A DNA stretch of 49,102 nucleotides from Gammaproteobacteria bacterium (GTDB lineage: Bacteria > Pseudomonadota > Gammaproteobacteria > UBA6429 > Thiohalophilaceae), in NCBI GenBank assembly GCA_023135195.1, contig JAGLTQ010000030.1, positions 1 to 49,102 on the forward strand, in the 5' to 3' direction. Below, in pieces: positions 1 to 8,674 of this stretch. Within the stretch, counting starts at the first letter, position 1. The number at the start of each line of letters is the position of its first letter. The notes below the pieces were generated by a model, which worked only from the letters and a program-made list of their open reading frames with translations, ran no database searches and was not told where the DNA came from. A program made the translations under genes and the position numbers.

Positions 1-98
1 AAAACCAGCTCACGTTCATCAACAACAAAAATTGACATTAAGCCGCCAATTAAAAGAACAACTGCGGCAATTAGGCCTGTAGTTTTTATATCAAACAT
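1..98 (-). CDS. hflC: HflC, membrane protease modulator subunit (N-terminal fragment)
   Basis: The first 32 codons of a protein that runs off the left edge. It starts MFDIKTTGLIAAVVLLIGG and continues as a hydrophobic helix followed by FVVDEREL, the usual single N-terminal membrane anchor of HflC. In the known family HflC pairs with HflK to form a large SPFH/prohibitin-type cage around the FtsH protease. The ATG lies 2 bp after the hflK stop codon, so the two are almost certainly co-transcribed and probably translationally coupled. The identification rests on the anchor sequence and the position directly downstream of hflK. Confidence 0.85.
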   Translation of the reverse strand, partial: MFDIKTTGLIAAVVLLIGGLMSIFVVDERELV

Positions 99-100
99 GA

Positions 101-1315
101 TTAACGACCCTCCCGGCCACGTAAAAGATCACGTGAACGTGATGTACTGTTATTGTCTGTTGAGCCCGGTAAAGATTGCTTCATGTTTTGTAAATCTTCC
201 AAGCTGATAGATGAACCTTGACGAGACTGCAAACGATCTAATGGTAAGTACATCAGGTTATTGCCTTTCTTCACATCAATCATCACCTTGTTACTATTAC
301 CTAAAACAGATTCCATTGCTTCCAGATAGAGACGTTCACGAGTGACCGCAGGTGCTTTTTTATATTCTGTTAAAACTTTAATGAAACGTTGAGTTTCACC
401 CGTTGCTTTTGCAATAATCTCATCCCGATATGCTTCTGATTCTGATTTCATTCGAGCTGCTTTACCACGTGCTTTTGGTAAAATATCATTTGAGTACGCT
501 TCGGCTTCATTCACTAAACGCTCTTTATCTTCTCGCGCTTTAATTGCATCGTTAAAGGCATGTTGTACTTGTTCAGGAGGCTGAGCATTTTGCATATTTA
601 CATTGGTTACAATTAAACCTGTTTTGTAACTATCCAAAATAGTTTGCATTAACTTCTTTGTCTCCGCAGCAACTTCAACACGACCATCTTTAATAACAAA
701 ATCCATTTTATTTTTACCAACAATTTCACGCATCGCCGTTTCTGTCACCTGGCGTAACGTTGTATCGGGATCTCTTACATTAAAGATGTACTCTTTTGCA
801 CTGCTCACTTTGTATTGAACTTCAAATTGAATATCAACAATATTTTCGTCTTGTGTCAGCATTAATGATTCATGTGAAATGGCACCAATATTGACACTAC
901 GCACACGATCAACCTCAACCATTTCAACTTTCTCAATAAAACGAGGGAACCAATGCGGGCCTGGCTCAGTAATGCGGTCAAAAGCACCGACACGTAAAAC
1001 AACACCTTGTCGACCTTCATCTACGATATAAATACCGGATAAACCCCAAAGAACAAACAAAATAGCGGCAATAAAGCCGAGGCCTTTTGTACCACCTACA
1101 GAGCCGCTACCACCGCCAGATTTTCCGCCTTTACCACCAAATATGCTGGTCACTTTCTCATTTAGTTTTTTGAATACTTCATCTAAATCGGGTGGGCCAT
1201 CCTGCTTATTTTTGTTTCCCCAGGGATCTTTCGACCCATTACCGCCGCCACCAGGCTCATTCCATGCCATTTCTTGATTTGGCTGGTTCATTTTTGATAA
1301 CTCTTCTTTCGACAT
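101..1315 (-). CDS. hflK: HflK, SPFH-domain modulator of FtsH protease
   Basis: A 404-residue protein with a Gly/Pro/Asn-rich cytoplasmic N-terminus (roughly residues 17-75), one transmembrane helix near residues 78-97 and then an SPFH/prohibitin domain beginning at YIVDEGRQGVVLRVG, followed by a long helical Ala/Glu/Lys-rich segment. HflK forms the HflKC complex that encloses FtsH and limits its access to substrates. The N-terminal MAWNEPG near residue 17 matches where E. coli HflK begins, so the true start could be the first ATG (1315), the ATG at codon 9, which has an AAGAG-like ribosome site before it, or that Met. The gene is followed at 2 bp by hflC and preceded by hflX in the standard order. 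Confidence 0.95.
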   Translation of the reverse strand: MSKEELSKMNQPNQEMAWNEPGGGGNGSKDPWGNKNKQDGPPDLDEVFKKLNEKVTSIFGGKGGKSGGGSGSVGGTKGLGFIAAILFVLWGLSGIYIVDEGRQGVVLRVGAFDRITEPGPHWFPRFIEKVEMVEVDRVRSVNIGAISHESLMLTQDENIVDIQFEVQYKVSSAKEYIFNVRDPDTTLRQVTETAMREIVGKNKMDFVIKDGRVEVAAETKKLMQTILDSYKTGLIVTNVNMQNAQPPEQVQHAFNDAIKAREDKERLVNEAEAYSNDILPKARGKAARMKSESEAYRDEIIAKATGETQRFIKVLTEYKKAPAVTRERLYLEAMESVLGNSNKVMIDVKKGNNLMYLPLDRLQSRQGSSISLEDLQNMKQSLPGSTDNNSTSRSRDLLRGREGR

Positions 1316-1378
1316 TTTTATGCTCGTCTATTTGCTTTAAATTAGGTTAATTGTATGTGTCACACAAAGGGTGACATT

Positions 1379-2701
1379 CTATTGGGCTTGGGCTTCAGTC
1401 GCAAGCTGATGAGAAGAATGATTATTCACAATATATTGATCAACAGCTTCATATTTGACCAAATTATCCCAATCAGCACGTCGTAAAGTGACATCCATCA
1501 TCCAGCCACCCGTTTCCTGAGCTTTATCTTCATTGACCGCGCCCGCTTCAAATAAACGCGCGTGTAATTTTCCTGCGGTTGCCGGTAATGAAAGGGTGTG
1601 GTGAATCATATCTGTATTCACCCGTTCGGCCAGTGCTTCATGGAGTAAATCCAGCCCCTCTCCTGTTAAGGCAGAGACCCAGACTCGTATTGGTATGCCT
1701 GCTTCATCCCGATCAATACGGGGAGAAACGCCATCCAGTAAATCAATTTTGTTATATACCAACAATTGTGGCCGATTTTCAGCGCCAATTTCATTCAGAA
1801 CCAGGTTAACCTGATCCATGTTGTCTTCTCTTTCATCACTTGAGGCATCAACCACATGCAGCAATAAATCGGCATCCTGTGTTTCTTTTAATGTCGAACG
1901 AAAAGCCGCTACCAGATCATGTGGTAACTGACGAATAAATCCTACCGTATCGGCCAATACCACGGGGAAGCCCGCTGGTAATTTAATGCGTCTCAGTGTT
2001 GGATCCAGCGTTGCAAAAAGCTTATCTGCCGCATAAACCTTGGCATTTGTTAAATTGTTAAATAAGGTCGATTTGCCTGCATTGGTGTAACCCACTAAAG
2101 AAATAGTTGGGATTTCTGCTTTTTTACGCGCGCGTCGTCCTTGTTCACGTTGTCGCTGTACCTTTTCTAAACGCTGTTTCAAAGTACGAATTCGATGACC
2201 AATTAACTGGCGATCTGTTTCCAACTGGGTTTCACCCGGGCCACGTAAGCCAATACCGCCCTTTTGCCTTTCAAGATGAGACCAGCCACGCACTAAACGG
2301 GTTGATAAGTGGCGTAATTGCGCCAGTTCCACTTGAAGCTGGCCTTCATGGCTACGTGCACGCTGGGCAAAAATATCTAAAATAAGACCAGTACGATCTA
2401 GCACCTGACATTCAAGCAGGGCTTCGAGATTTCGTTCCTGAACGGGAGATAAATTATGGTCAAATAACACCACATCGGCTTCATTTTCCAGCACAGCCTC
2501 ACGAATTTCTTCTGCTTTACCTGTGCCAACAAAATATCGCGGATGCGGCACAGTACGTGAACCTGTTACAATAGCAACAGGTTCAGCACCAGAAGAAACG
2601 GCCAGTTCCTTAAATTCTTCGAGAGATTCTTTATCAAACCCGGTATGTAAATTAAGGTGAACCAGAATCGCGCGTTCACCCCCTTGAGGACGTTCAAACA
2701 A
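1379..2701 (-). CDS. hflX: HflX, ribosome-associated GTPase
   Basis: A 440-residue GTPase. The N-terminal HflX domain (about 1-200) contains the glycine-rich ERQKGGIGLRGPGETQLE signature. The G domain follows with the P-loop GYTNAGKST, the switch motif DTVGF and the NKID specificity motif. HflX rescues and splits stalled ribosomes under stress in the characterised family members. The reading frame opens with a TTG codon, not ATG: TTG sits 8 nt after an AGAGGG ribosome site and leads into FERPQGGE, the normal beginning of the protein. The gene lies between hfq and hflK, the order known from many gammaproteobacteria. Confidence 0.96.
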   Translation of the reverse strand: MFERPQGGERAILVHLNLHTGFDKESLEEFKELAVSSGAEPVAIVTGSRTVPHPRYFVGTGKAEEIREAVLENEADVVLFDHNLSPVQERNLEALLECQVLDRTGLILDIFAQRARSHEGQLQVELAQLRHLSTRLVRGWSHLERQKGGIGLRGPGETQLETDRQLIGHRIRTLKQRLEKVQRQREQGRRARKKAEIPTISLVGYTNAGKSTLFNNLTNAKVYAADKLFATLDPTLRRIKLPAGFPVVLADTVGFIRQLPHDLVAAFRSTLKETQDADLLLHVVDASSDEREDNMDQVNLVLNEIGAENRPQLLVYNKIDLLDGVSPRIDRDEAGIPIRVWVSALTGEGLDLLHEALAERVNTDMIHHTLSLPATAGKLHARLFEAGAVNEDKAQETGGWMMDVTLRRADWDNLVKYEAVDQYIVNNHSSHQLATEAQAQ

Positions 2702-2742
2702 ACAAAATACCCTCTAAAGATACCAATAAAACATTAGAACAG

Positions 2743-3030
2743 TTAAACATTGCCACCCTGACTTTCCGAACCTTTAGTACTAGAATCTTTAGTACCAGCA
2801 CCTTCTTCGGGAGTAATAGGCATTTTTATATTACGAGCTGGAACGACAGTTGAAATTGCGTGTTTATAAACCATCTGGCTGACGGTATTACGCAACAACA
2901 CGACAAACTGATCAAATGATTCAATCTGGCCCTGAAGTTTAATACCGTTGATCAGGAAGATAGATACAGGAATACGTTCTTTACGCAAGGCATTAAGAAA
3001 TGGATCTTGCAGAGATTGGCCTCTACTCAT
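2743..3030 (-). CDS. hfq: Hfq, RNA chaperone
   Basis: A 95-residue Sm-like protein starting [20 protein letters not shown]. It has the Sm1 core ([21 protein letters not shown]) and the Sm2 YKHAIST motif, followed by a flexible tail rich in Gly, Ser, Thr and Glu. Hfq hexamers pair small RNAs with mRNAs. I chose the ATG at 3030 because it follows a GGAG ribosome site by a normal distance and gives the usual Hfq N-terminus. An in-frame TTG five codons upstream overlaps that ribosome site and is unlikely to be used. The gene is upstream of hflX with a 41-bp gap. A 140-bp palindromic element separates it from miaA, so it may have its own promoter near or within that element. Confidence 0.97.
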   Translation of the reverse strand: MSRGQSLQDPFLNALRKERIPVSIFLINGIKLQGQIESFDQFVVLLRNTVSQMVYKHAISTVVPARNIKMPITPEEGAGTKDSSTKGSESQGGNV

Positions 3031-3054
3031 AATTATTATCTCCAAATATTTGTT

Positions 3055-3194
3055 GAGACCTTTGCACGAATGCTACGAAGTCAGATAACTGCGTTAAAAA
3101 TCAACTCAAAATGCTCATTTACTACGTGTAAATTCCGCTTTTTCGTCAATTTTTGCCTTGTTCTCTAACTTCTCGCTATCCGTGCAAAGGTCCC
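3055..3194. repeat. MITE-like palindromic element between hfq and miaA
   Basis: Terminal inverted repeats GAGACCTTTGCACG (left, 3055) and CGTGCAAAGGTCCC (right, to 3194) match at 13 of 14 positions. The interior is also an imperfect palindrome: a left arm AAAAATCAACTCAAAATGC pairs with GCTTTTTCGTCAATTTTT on the right, around a short centre near 3125. There is no open reading frame. I find no convincing target-site duplication. The termini look like those of IS5-type elements, but this is from memory and untested. Confidence 0.7.
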
Positions 3195-3314
3195 TTCTTG
3201 TTGTTATTATTGATAGGTGAAGTCAAACAATCCCACACTATCTCTAACACACGCTGTAACATCGTTGACCAAAAAGTCGTCTAACGACCGCTAACAAAAA
3301 CTGTCCGCTACTAG

Positions 3315-4268
3315 TTACTTACTAGATAGGTACGTTTGAACCGTTTTCAAGACATCTTCCTGAATTTGTTGTATCGAAATCTGACTCGAATCATATGCGA
3401 GCAAGTCTTTTTCCGAACGCAACCAGGTAAATTGTCTTTTCGCCAGCTGGCGTGTGGCAATGACACCTTTTTCTTCCATCTCAGTATAGTCTATTCTCTC
3501 AAGAAGATAGTTCCATACCTGACGATATCCCACCGCTCTAATGGCAGGTAAATCCTCATTTAAATCCCCTCTATCTTGTAATGTTTTTACTTCTTCGATT
3601 AAACCCAGCTCCAGCATTTTCTTAAAGCGTTTTTCAATTCGTTGATGTAAAACAGCACGATCAGAAGGCATCAGCGCGAGTTTGAGTACATTATAGGGTA
3701 AAGGTTCTGCTTGTTGTTCTTTTTGTAGCTGGCTCATGGGTTTACCCGTAATTTCATAGACTTCCAGGGCGCGTCCAATTCGCTGTGGATCGTTGGGATG
3801 AATACGTGCTCCCGCTTCAGGATCAACTTCAGTGAGTCGTTGGTGCATTTTTTCCCAACCCATTTCTGCCGCTTGTTGTTCAAGTTTCTGTCGAACGGCT
3901 TCATCTGAAGCCGGTAATTCCGATAAGCCTTGTAACAAGGCTCGAAAATACAACATGGTGCCGCCCACCAATAAAGGGATACGACCCGCAGCAGTAATTT
4001 CTGCCATTTCTTTTAATGCATCATTTCGAAACCTGGCCGCAGAATAGACTTCTAATGGATCAACCACATCAATTAAACGATGGGGTGCTTTTGCTAACTC
4101 TTCATCACTCGGCTTAGCTGAACCAATATTCAAACCACGGTAAACCATGGCGGAATCAACACTTATAATATCGACAGAGAAATGTTCCATTAAAAAAATT
4201 GCGAGATCTGTTTTACCTGAGGCGGTCGGCCCCATTAAGGTTATTGCTTTTGGTAAGGATGATGACAT
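3315..4268 (-). CDS. miaA: MiaA, tRNA dimethylallyltransferase
   Basis: A 317-residue enzyme that adds the dimethylallyl group to N6 of A37 in tRNAs reading codons that start with U. The N-terminus carries the P-loop GPTASGKT, followed by [16 protein letters not shown], the conserved substrate-binding segment. [28 protein letters not shown] and the C-terminal [14 protein letters not shown] motifs are all present. The length is normal for the family. The gene lies between mutL and hfq as in E. coli, but palindromic elements separate it from both neighbours, so it may be transcribed separately. Confidence 0.97.
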   Translation of the reverse strand: MSSSLPKAITLMGPTASGKTDLAIFLMEHFSVDIISVDSAMVYRGLNIGSAKPSDEELAKAPHRLIDVVDPLEVYSAARFRNDALKEMAEITAAGRIPLLVGGTMLYFRALLQGLSELPASDEAVRQKLEQQAAEMGWEKMHQRLTEVDPEAGARIHPNDPQRIGRALEVYEITGKPMSQLQKEQQAEPLPYNVLKLALMPSDRAVLHQRIEKRFKKMLELGLIEEVKTLQDRGDLNEDLPAIRAVGYRQVWNYLLERIDYTEMEEKGVIATRQLAKRQFTWLRSEKDLLAYDSSQISIQQIQEDVLKTVQTYLSSK

Positions 4269-4310
4269 TTGTTTTTTATAACCTATGTTTTCACAATTCT
4301 GCTAGCTCAT

Positions 4311-4383
4311 CATTCCGGCGTGCCTTTAGCCGGAATCTAAAGGATTTAAAACTGGATTCCGGCTTAAACAATGCCTGAATGAC
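4311..4383. repeat. REP-like palindrome, ATTCCGG family
   Basis: An imperfect palindrome opening CATTCCGGCGTGCC and closing with GCCTGAATGACG, with internal AGCCGGAATC and GGATTCCGGCTT arms. The same family recurs at 21268-21344 and 33815-33931, and in diverged form inside the element at 36760-37011. It lies upstream of miaA. Confidence 0.7.
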
Positions 4384-4420
4384 GCTGGCGTATATTTTTA
4401 TATACCCAATTTAATATACC

Positions 4421-4510
4421 CTGTCATTGCGAAGGAACGATAGTGACTGTGGCAATCTCATGATATAAAGCATTTTTCTAAAGATTGCCACGCTTCGCTC
4501 GCAATGACAG
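4421..4510. repeat. Palindromic repeat, GTCATTGCGA family
   Basis: Perfect 12-bp ends, CTGTCATTGCGA and TCGCAATGACAG, with inner arms GGCAATCTCATG and AAGATTGCCACGC. It folds into a long hairpin just beyond the mutL stop. A related copy is nested in the element at 31179-31388. Confidence 0.75.
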
Positions 4511-4522
4511 CATATGATGCTG

Positions 4523-6241
4523 TCACTTAAACCAACCTGCTAAATCATTATCTGAAATTTGATGATAACAATTTTCGAACATAGCTAAGCCACACTCTTC
4601 TAACTCCCGTAACAAGGTATTCCAATCCGTTGGGTTATTACTAAAATCATCATTAACAATAATTTTAATGAGTGCGCGAACAAAGTCTGCTTCACTATTT
4701 AAGACATCATTAATAAACTGCTCAATACTTAGCTTTATATCTGTTGCGTTTAACATGGCAGGCACTTGTCGTACCATTATTTCATTTTCACCCAACACGG
4801 CTAACTCAAAACCAAGTTGATGCAAGTCATCTTTGTTTTTATCTAACCAATTCTGCACATTTACTTTCAAACTAATGCTAAACGGAATAAGAATAGGCTT
4901 TGAAATTAGCTCACTTTGAGTCGCCAAAGAATTTTCAATTTGTTGCTGAACTAAAATTTCCCTGCTTTGTTTCAACTGTATTACTAATAAACCTTGCTGA
5001 TTTTGCGCTAATAAATAATTGTTTTTCAACTTGGCAATTGCAATGCCTAATGGTTTACTTATATCATCTTTATTCGTTAAGTTTTGATAAGGTGAAGATG
5101 AATAGGCGGCAGAAGCTTCCGAAACATGAGTATGCTGTGATGGGAAAGCACTAGAATTAAATGAAGTCGAATATGTATGTGCATTAAATTCTTTGCCTGT
5201 AGTTTTAAAATCATCTCCTGACTTAACAACAACTTCTTGTGCTAAAGCTTCACGTAAACTATAAAATAAAAAATCATGAATTAATCGACCTTGTCGGAAA
5301 CGCACTTCATGTTTTGTCGGATGCACATTAACATCCACTTGTTCAGCATCCATTTCAAGATGTAATACATATACAGGAAATCGGCCCGGGTAAAGTGTTT
5401 CTTGAAATGCCTGACGTACTGCATGCGTAATCACTTTATCTCGAATCATACGACCATTAACAAAAAAGTATTGCATGTCCGACTGGCTACGCGAATATTC
5501 TCCAGTGGCCAACCAACCTGTTAATTTTAAACCTGCATTCTCAAAATCAAGTTGTACCGCGGCTTGAATAAACTCTTTATTAATTAAACGCGTTAAACGT
5601 TGAAGTTTATTTTCATCTGATGTTGCGACAGGCAAAGAAAATACCTGACGTTGATTATGTTTAAAATTTAAGGCCACATCAAAACGAGATAAAGCAATGC
5701 GTTTAACGACATCTTCAACATGTCGGTATTCTGTGCGATCCGCTTTTAAAAATTTACGTCTTGCCGGCGTATTATGGAAAAGATTATTTACTTCAACCGT
5801 GGTGCCTTGTGGATGAGATGCGGGAGCCAAATCAAACTCACCTTCTTTATATTTAATACTCCACGCCATATCCTGATAATGCGACGTTAAATTGAGTTCA
5901 CTGACCGAGGCAATACTGGCAAGTGCTTCACCACGAAACCCCATACTCTCGATATGAATAAGATCATCTAAGGAACGAATTTTACTGGTTGCATGAGGAC
6001 TTAATGCCAACGCTAATTCATCTTGCGGAATACCAGAACCATTGTCCCGAATACGAATGAGTTGCGTACCACCGGCTTGAATATCGATATCAATTTGCGT
6101 AGCACCGGCATCTAAACTATTTTCTAAAAGTTCTTTGATCACCGAAGCAGGACGCTCAACAACTTCACCCGCAGCAATTTGATTTGCAAGTTGGGTTGAT
6201 AACTGGTGAATAGATTGTCTGGATTTAGTAATTGCATGCAT
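4523..6241 (-). CDS. mutL: MutL, DNA mismatch repair protein
   Basis: A 572-residue protein that couples mismatch recognition by MutS to strand incision. The N-terminal GHKL ATPase is intact: IAAGEVVERPASVIKELLENS, DNGSGI, HATSK and FRGEALASIASV are all visible in the first 110 residues. The transducer domain with NVHPTKHEVRF ends near residue 320. A poorly conserved Ser/Thr/Lys-rich linker follows, then the C-terminal dimerisation domain. I see no metal-binding endonuclease motif of the DQHAxxER type, consistent with MutL from MutH-containing gammaproteobacteria, but MutH is not in this window. The gene follows amiB with a palindromic element between them. Confidence 0.96.
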   Translation of the reverse strand: MHAITKSRQSIHQLSTQLANQIAAGEVVERPASVIKELLENSLDAGATQIDIDIQAGGTQLIRIRDNGSGIPQDELALALSPHATSKIRSLDDLIHIESMGFRGEALASIASVSELNLTSHYQDMAWSIKYKEGEFDLAPASHPQGTTVEVNNLFHNTPARRKFLKADRTEYRHVEDVVKRIALSRFDVALNFKHNQRQVFSLPVATSDENKLQRLTRLINKEFIQAAVQLDFENAGLKLTGWLATGEYSRSQSDMQYFFVNGRMIRDKVITHAVRQAFQETLYPGRFPVYVLHLEMDAEQVDVNVHPTKHEVRFRQGRLIHDFLFYSLREALAQEVVVKSGDDFKTTGKEFNAHTYSTSFNSSAFPSQHTHVSEASAAYSSSPYQNLTNKDDISKPLGIAIAKLKNNYLLAQNQQGLLVIQLKQSREILVQQQIENSLATQSELISKPILIPFSISLKVNVQNWLDKNKDDLHQLGFELAVLGENEIMVRQVPAMLNATDIKLSIEQFINDVLNSEADFVRALIKIIVNDDFSNNPTDWNTLLRELEECGLAMFENCYHQISDNDLAGWFK

Positions 6242-6293
6242 ACTTCAAGCTTACAGGAAGAAGTACTACAGCAAAATAAGAACAATGAAAATT

Positions 6294-6446
6294 TAGCCAC
6301 GAAGAACAAACATAAAGATTAAACCACGGGGGGCACAGGGAAAGAAAATTGTTTATTTATAATCTATATTAATGAATGGTTCTCCCTGTGCCCCCCGTGC
6401 TCCCCGTGGTTATATCTTTTAAATCTTTGAGTTCTTCATGGCTATA
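6294..6446. repeat. Long GC-rich palindrome, CCACGGGG family, copy 1
   Basis: Outer arms TTAGCCACGAAGAAC and GTTCTTCATGGCTATA; inner arms AACCACGGGGGGCACAGGG and CCCTGTGCCCCCCGTG. This is one of three related elements in the window, with copies at 14404-14540 and 15036-15189. The two arms are near-complementary across about 150 bp around an AT-rich loop. It separates amiB from mutL. Confidence 0.75.
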
Positions 6447-6452
6447 TCTAGA

Positions 6453-7757
6453 TCAAATAGCAGGAATTCGCAGTGTTTTTCCAATACGCAAATTGTCATT
6501 ACGTAAGTTATTCGCGCCACGGATGCTTGCCAATGTCACTTCATAACGTTGTGCTATGCCACTCAATGTTTCACCGCGAGCAATACGATGTTTACGATCA
6601 CGTACAGCAAGCAACGTACCTGGTATTGGATTAGATTTGAAATAGGCTCGCGTTCCTTTAAAAATCGCTTTTGCCAGGGCACGTTGATGTTTTCTTGTGC
6701 GTAACTTACGTTCTTCACTGCGATTTGAAATGAAGGCGGTTTCAATGAGTATCGCTGGACGCCCGGCTTTTAAAACTGCAAAACCTGCCTGTTCTACGGT
6801 TTTTTTGTGCAAATGATTAACACCCTTTAAACCCGACAATACTTTACTGGCAATTTGATGGCTATCTTCCAGCGTTGAGTTTTTTACCATGTCGGCTAAT
6901 ACCATATTCAGCAAATCATCATTGGTACTCGCAACACCACCATTTAAATCTGCACTGTTTTCGCTGTCTGCCAGGTAACTGGCTAAATCTGAACTGGCAC
7001 CACGCTCCGATAAAATAAAGACGGAGGTTCCACGTGCTTTACCATTTTTAAAGGCATCCGCGTGAATGGAAATAAACAAATCAGCTTTTGCGATTTGTGC
7101 TTTTTTCACTCTCTGTTTTAAACCAATATAATAATCGCCAGTCCGAATCATAAGAGGCTTCATACCCCGTTCACGTTTAATGAGTTTTTCGAGTTCTTTT
7201 GCTATTTTCAAAACAACATCTTTTTCGCGGGTACCACGTTGACCAATCGCACCAGGATCTTCACCACCGTGACCGGCATCAATCGCAATAATTAAATCTC
7301 TAGCCGTTTTTTTTGTTTTATAAACAGGTCTTTTAACAACAACCTTTTTACTTTTTTGTGCATCAAAAATATCAACAACTAAACGATGGCCAAAAGCCCC
7401 ATGAGGCTTTAATACAAAACTTTTTGGCTTAACGGCATTTTTTAAATCTAGTACAACACGCAAGCCATTTTTGCCTCGTTTGGCATAACGCAGACCTTTA
7501 ATACGGGATTCATTATAAGTCGCAGACGGTAATGCCCCTCTGACTTTCGTATTTTTAAGATCAATAACAATTCGGTTAGGGTTACTTAATACAAATAGAC
7601 TGTGTTCAACGGGAGCGTTAAGGTCAAAAACAAGACGAGTGTTATCCGGCGCAGGCCACATACGTAAGCCACGAACTTCAGCCGCAGCCAAAATATTCGG
7701 CAACAATGTTACGACCAAGCTAAAAAATAGTATTAAACGAGACTGTTTAGTAAACAC
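6453..7757 (-). CDS. amiB: AmiB-type N-acetylmuramoyl-L-alanine amidase with LysM domain
   Basis: A 434-residue secreted cell-wall amidase. It has a signal peptide (about 1-25, ending AAAEV), an N-terminal AMIN domain (about 26-125) that directs such enzymes to the septum, and a zinc-dependent Amidase_3 domain (about 150-375) with the ligands in DAGHGG, the Glu of TREKD, SIHAD and the catalytic Glu in IETAF. The C-terminal LysM motif (about 388-433, RIARGETLSGIAQRYEVT) binds peptidoglycan. The start is GTG, 8 nt after AAGGGG. The substrate is the amide bond between MurNAc and L-Ala during daughter-cell separation. The position between tsaE and mutL supports the name amiB. Confidence 0.93.
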   Translation of the reverse strand: MFTKQSRLILFFSLVVTLLPNILAAAEVRGLRMWPAPDNTRLVFDLNAPVEHSLFVLSNPNRIVIDLKNTKVRGALPSATYNESRIKGLRYAKRGKNGLRVVLDLKNAVKPKSFVLKPHGAFGHRLVVDIFDAQKSKKVVVKRPVYKTKKTARDLIIAIDAGHGGEDPGAIGQRGTREKDVVLKIAKELEKLIKRERGMKPLMIRTGDYYIGLKQRVKKAQIAKADLFISIHADAFKNGKARGTSVFILSERGASSDLASYLADSENSADLNGGVASTNDDLLNMVLADMVKNSTLEDSHQIASKVLSGLKGVNHLHKKTVEQAGFAVLKAGRPAILIETAFISNRSEERKLRTRKHQRALAKAIFKGTRAYFKSNPIPGTLLAVRDRKHRIARGETLSGIAQRYEVTLASIRGANNLRNDNLRIGKTLRIPAI

Positions 7758-7875
7758 TTGGATACCCCTTTACCCATGTATATCATTAATAATGGATAAA
7801 AAACGTACCATAATCAAGTGTTTTTCTATATATTTTATATAGATAGAGGGTTTATCTCGACTGAATCGAGAAAAA

Positions 7876-8156
7876 ATCAAAAAATTTCAACGCAAAGACG
7901 CGAAGGACGCAGAGTTTTAATTTTTGTAGGTTCGACTTCAGTCGAACGCGGTATTGGCAAAGGAGCCTTTGTTGTCGTTAAAAACATATAGAAAAACGTG
8001 TTTTCAAAAAGATTTTCCTTTGTGTTCTTTGGCCTCTGCGTTGGATCCGCTACGCTTGATCCAACCTACAAAAAGCCATATAGCACTTTAAGTTATCTTA
8101 TTTTTTCTTAGCGACCTTTGCGTCTTTGCGTCTTTGCGTTGAGATCTTTTGATCTT
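7876..8156. repeat. Nested palindromes filling the amiB-tsaE gap
   Basis: This is the 411-bp gene-free stretch between tsaE and amiB. The outer arms are AATCAAAAAATTTCAACGC plus AAAGACGCGAAGG on the left and their counterpart TTTGCGTCTTTGCGTTGAG on the right. The loop contains a second, perfect palindromic pair, TTTTTGTAGGTT (7921-7932) and AACCTACAAAAA (8063-8074), and inside that are short hairpins such as GTTCGACTTCAGTCGAAC. The outer family recurs at 31179-31388 and the inner TGTAGGT family at 19983-20097 and 40180-40345. There is no open reading frame of note. Confidence 0.75.
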
Positions 8157-8168
8157 AATCTTTTGAGG

Positions 8169-8660
8169 TTAATGCTTTTCCCAGTGCTTCAAAATATTTT
8201 CACGTAGCTGCTTGCCTTTTTCTGTGTGGCTTTGCAATCCCACTTTCCTTCCATCTATTTGATATTTAAGCCTTATTTCTAAATCAGACTCTGCTAACCA
8301 CCCTTCTCCCCTTTGTGGCCACTCAATTAAACAGACTGTATCTGCTGAAAAATAGTCCCGGCCACCAAGGTATTCCAGCTCTTCAGGATCGCCTAAGCGA
8401 TAAAGATCAAAATGATAGACATGGTTAAGAGCATTAGGATTATTCTTTGATGATGCCAGCTCATAATCCTCAACCAGAGTATAGGTTGGGCTTTTAACTT
8501 TGGCTTTAGGTAGAAATGACTGAATGAATCCACGTACTAAGGTTGTTTTACCCGCCCCCAAATCACCGTACAGGTAAATATTCAGACCGGCAGGACAATA
8601 TTTAGCGAGCGTTTGACCAAACGCAATCGTAGCTTGTTCATCCGCGAGAAAAATAGACAT
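8169..8660 (-). CDS. tsaE: TsaE, tRNA threonylcarbamoyladenosine biosynthesis ATPase
   Basis: A 163-residue P-loop protein. The Walker A motif GDLGAGKTT lies near residues 32-40, followed by the family's SPTYTLVEDYE and HFDLYRLGDPEELEYLG segments and an IEWP motif. In the known pathway TsaE drives turnover of the TsaB-TsaD complex that makes t6A37 in ANN-decoding tRNAs. It begins 14 bp after the nnr stop codon, so the two are an operon, the usual arrangement. Confidence 0.96.
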   Translation of the reverse strand: MSIFLADEQATIAFGQTLAKYCPAGLNIYLYGDLGAGKTTLVRGFIQSFLPKAKVKSPTYTLVEDYELASSKNNPNALNHVYHFDLYRLGDPEELEYLGGRDYFSADTVCLIEWPQRGEGWLAESDLEIRLKYQIDGRKVGLQSHTEKGKQLRENILKHWEKH

Positions 8661-8674
8661 AAGCTACTTGATAA

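Noticed and set aside
3031-3045. TTG-initiated five-residue extension of Hfq
   Set aside because: It would start on top of the GGAG ribosome site, and Hfq in other bacteria starts at the internal Met.
6294-6446. Possible tRNA or structured RNA gene
   Set aside because: The strong stem is a recurring palindrome family with no cloverleaf, no conserved T-loop and no CCA; similar copies lie at 14404 and 15036.
7876-8156. Possible CRISPR-like repeats
   Set aside because: The repeats are inverted pairs and nested palindromes, not direct repeats with regular spacers, and no cas genes are near.
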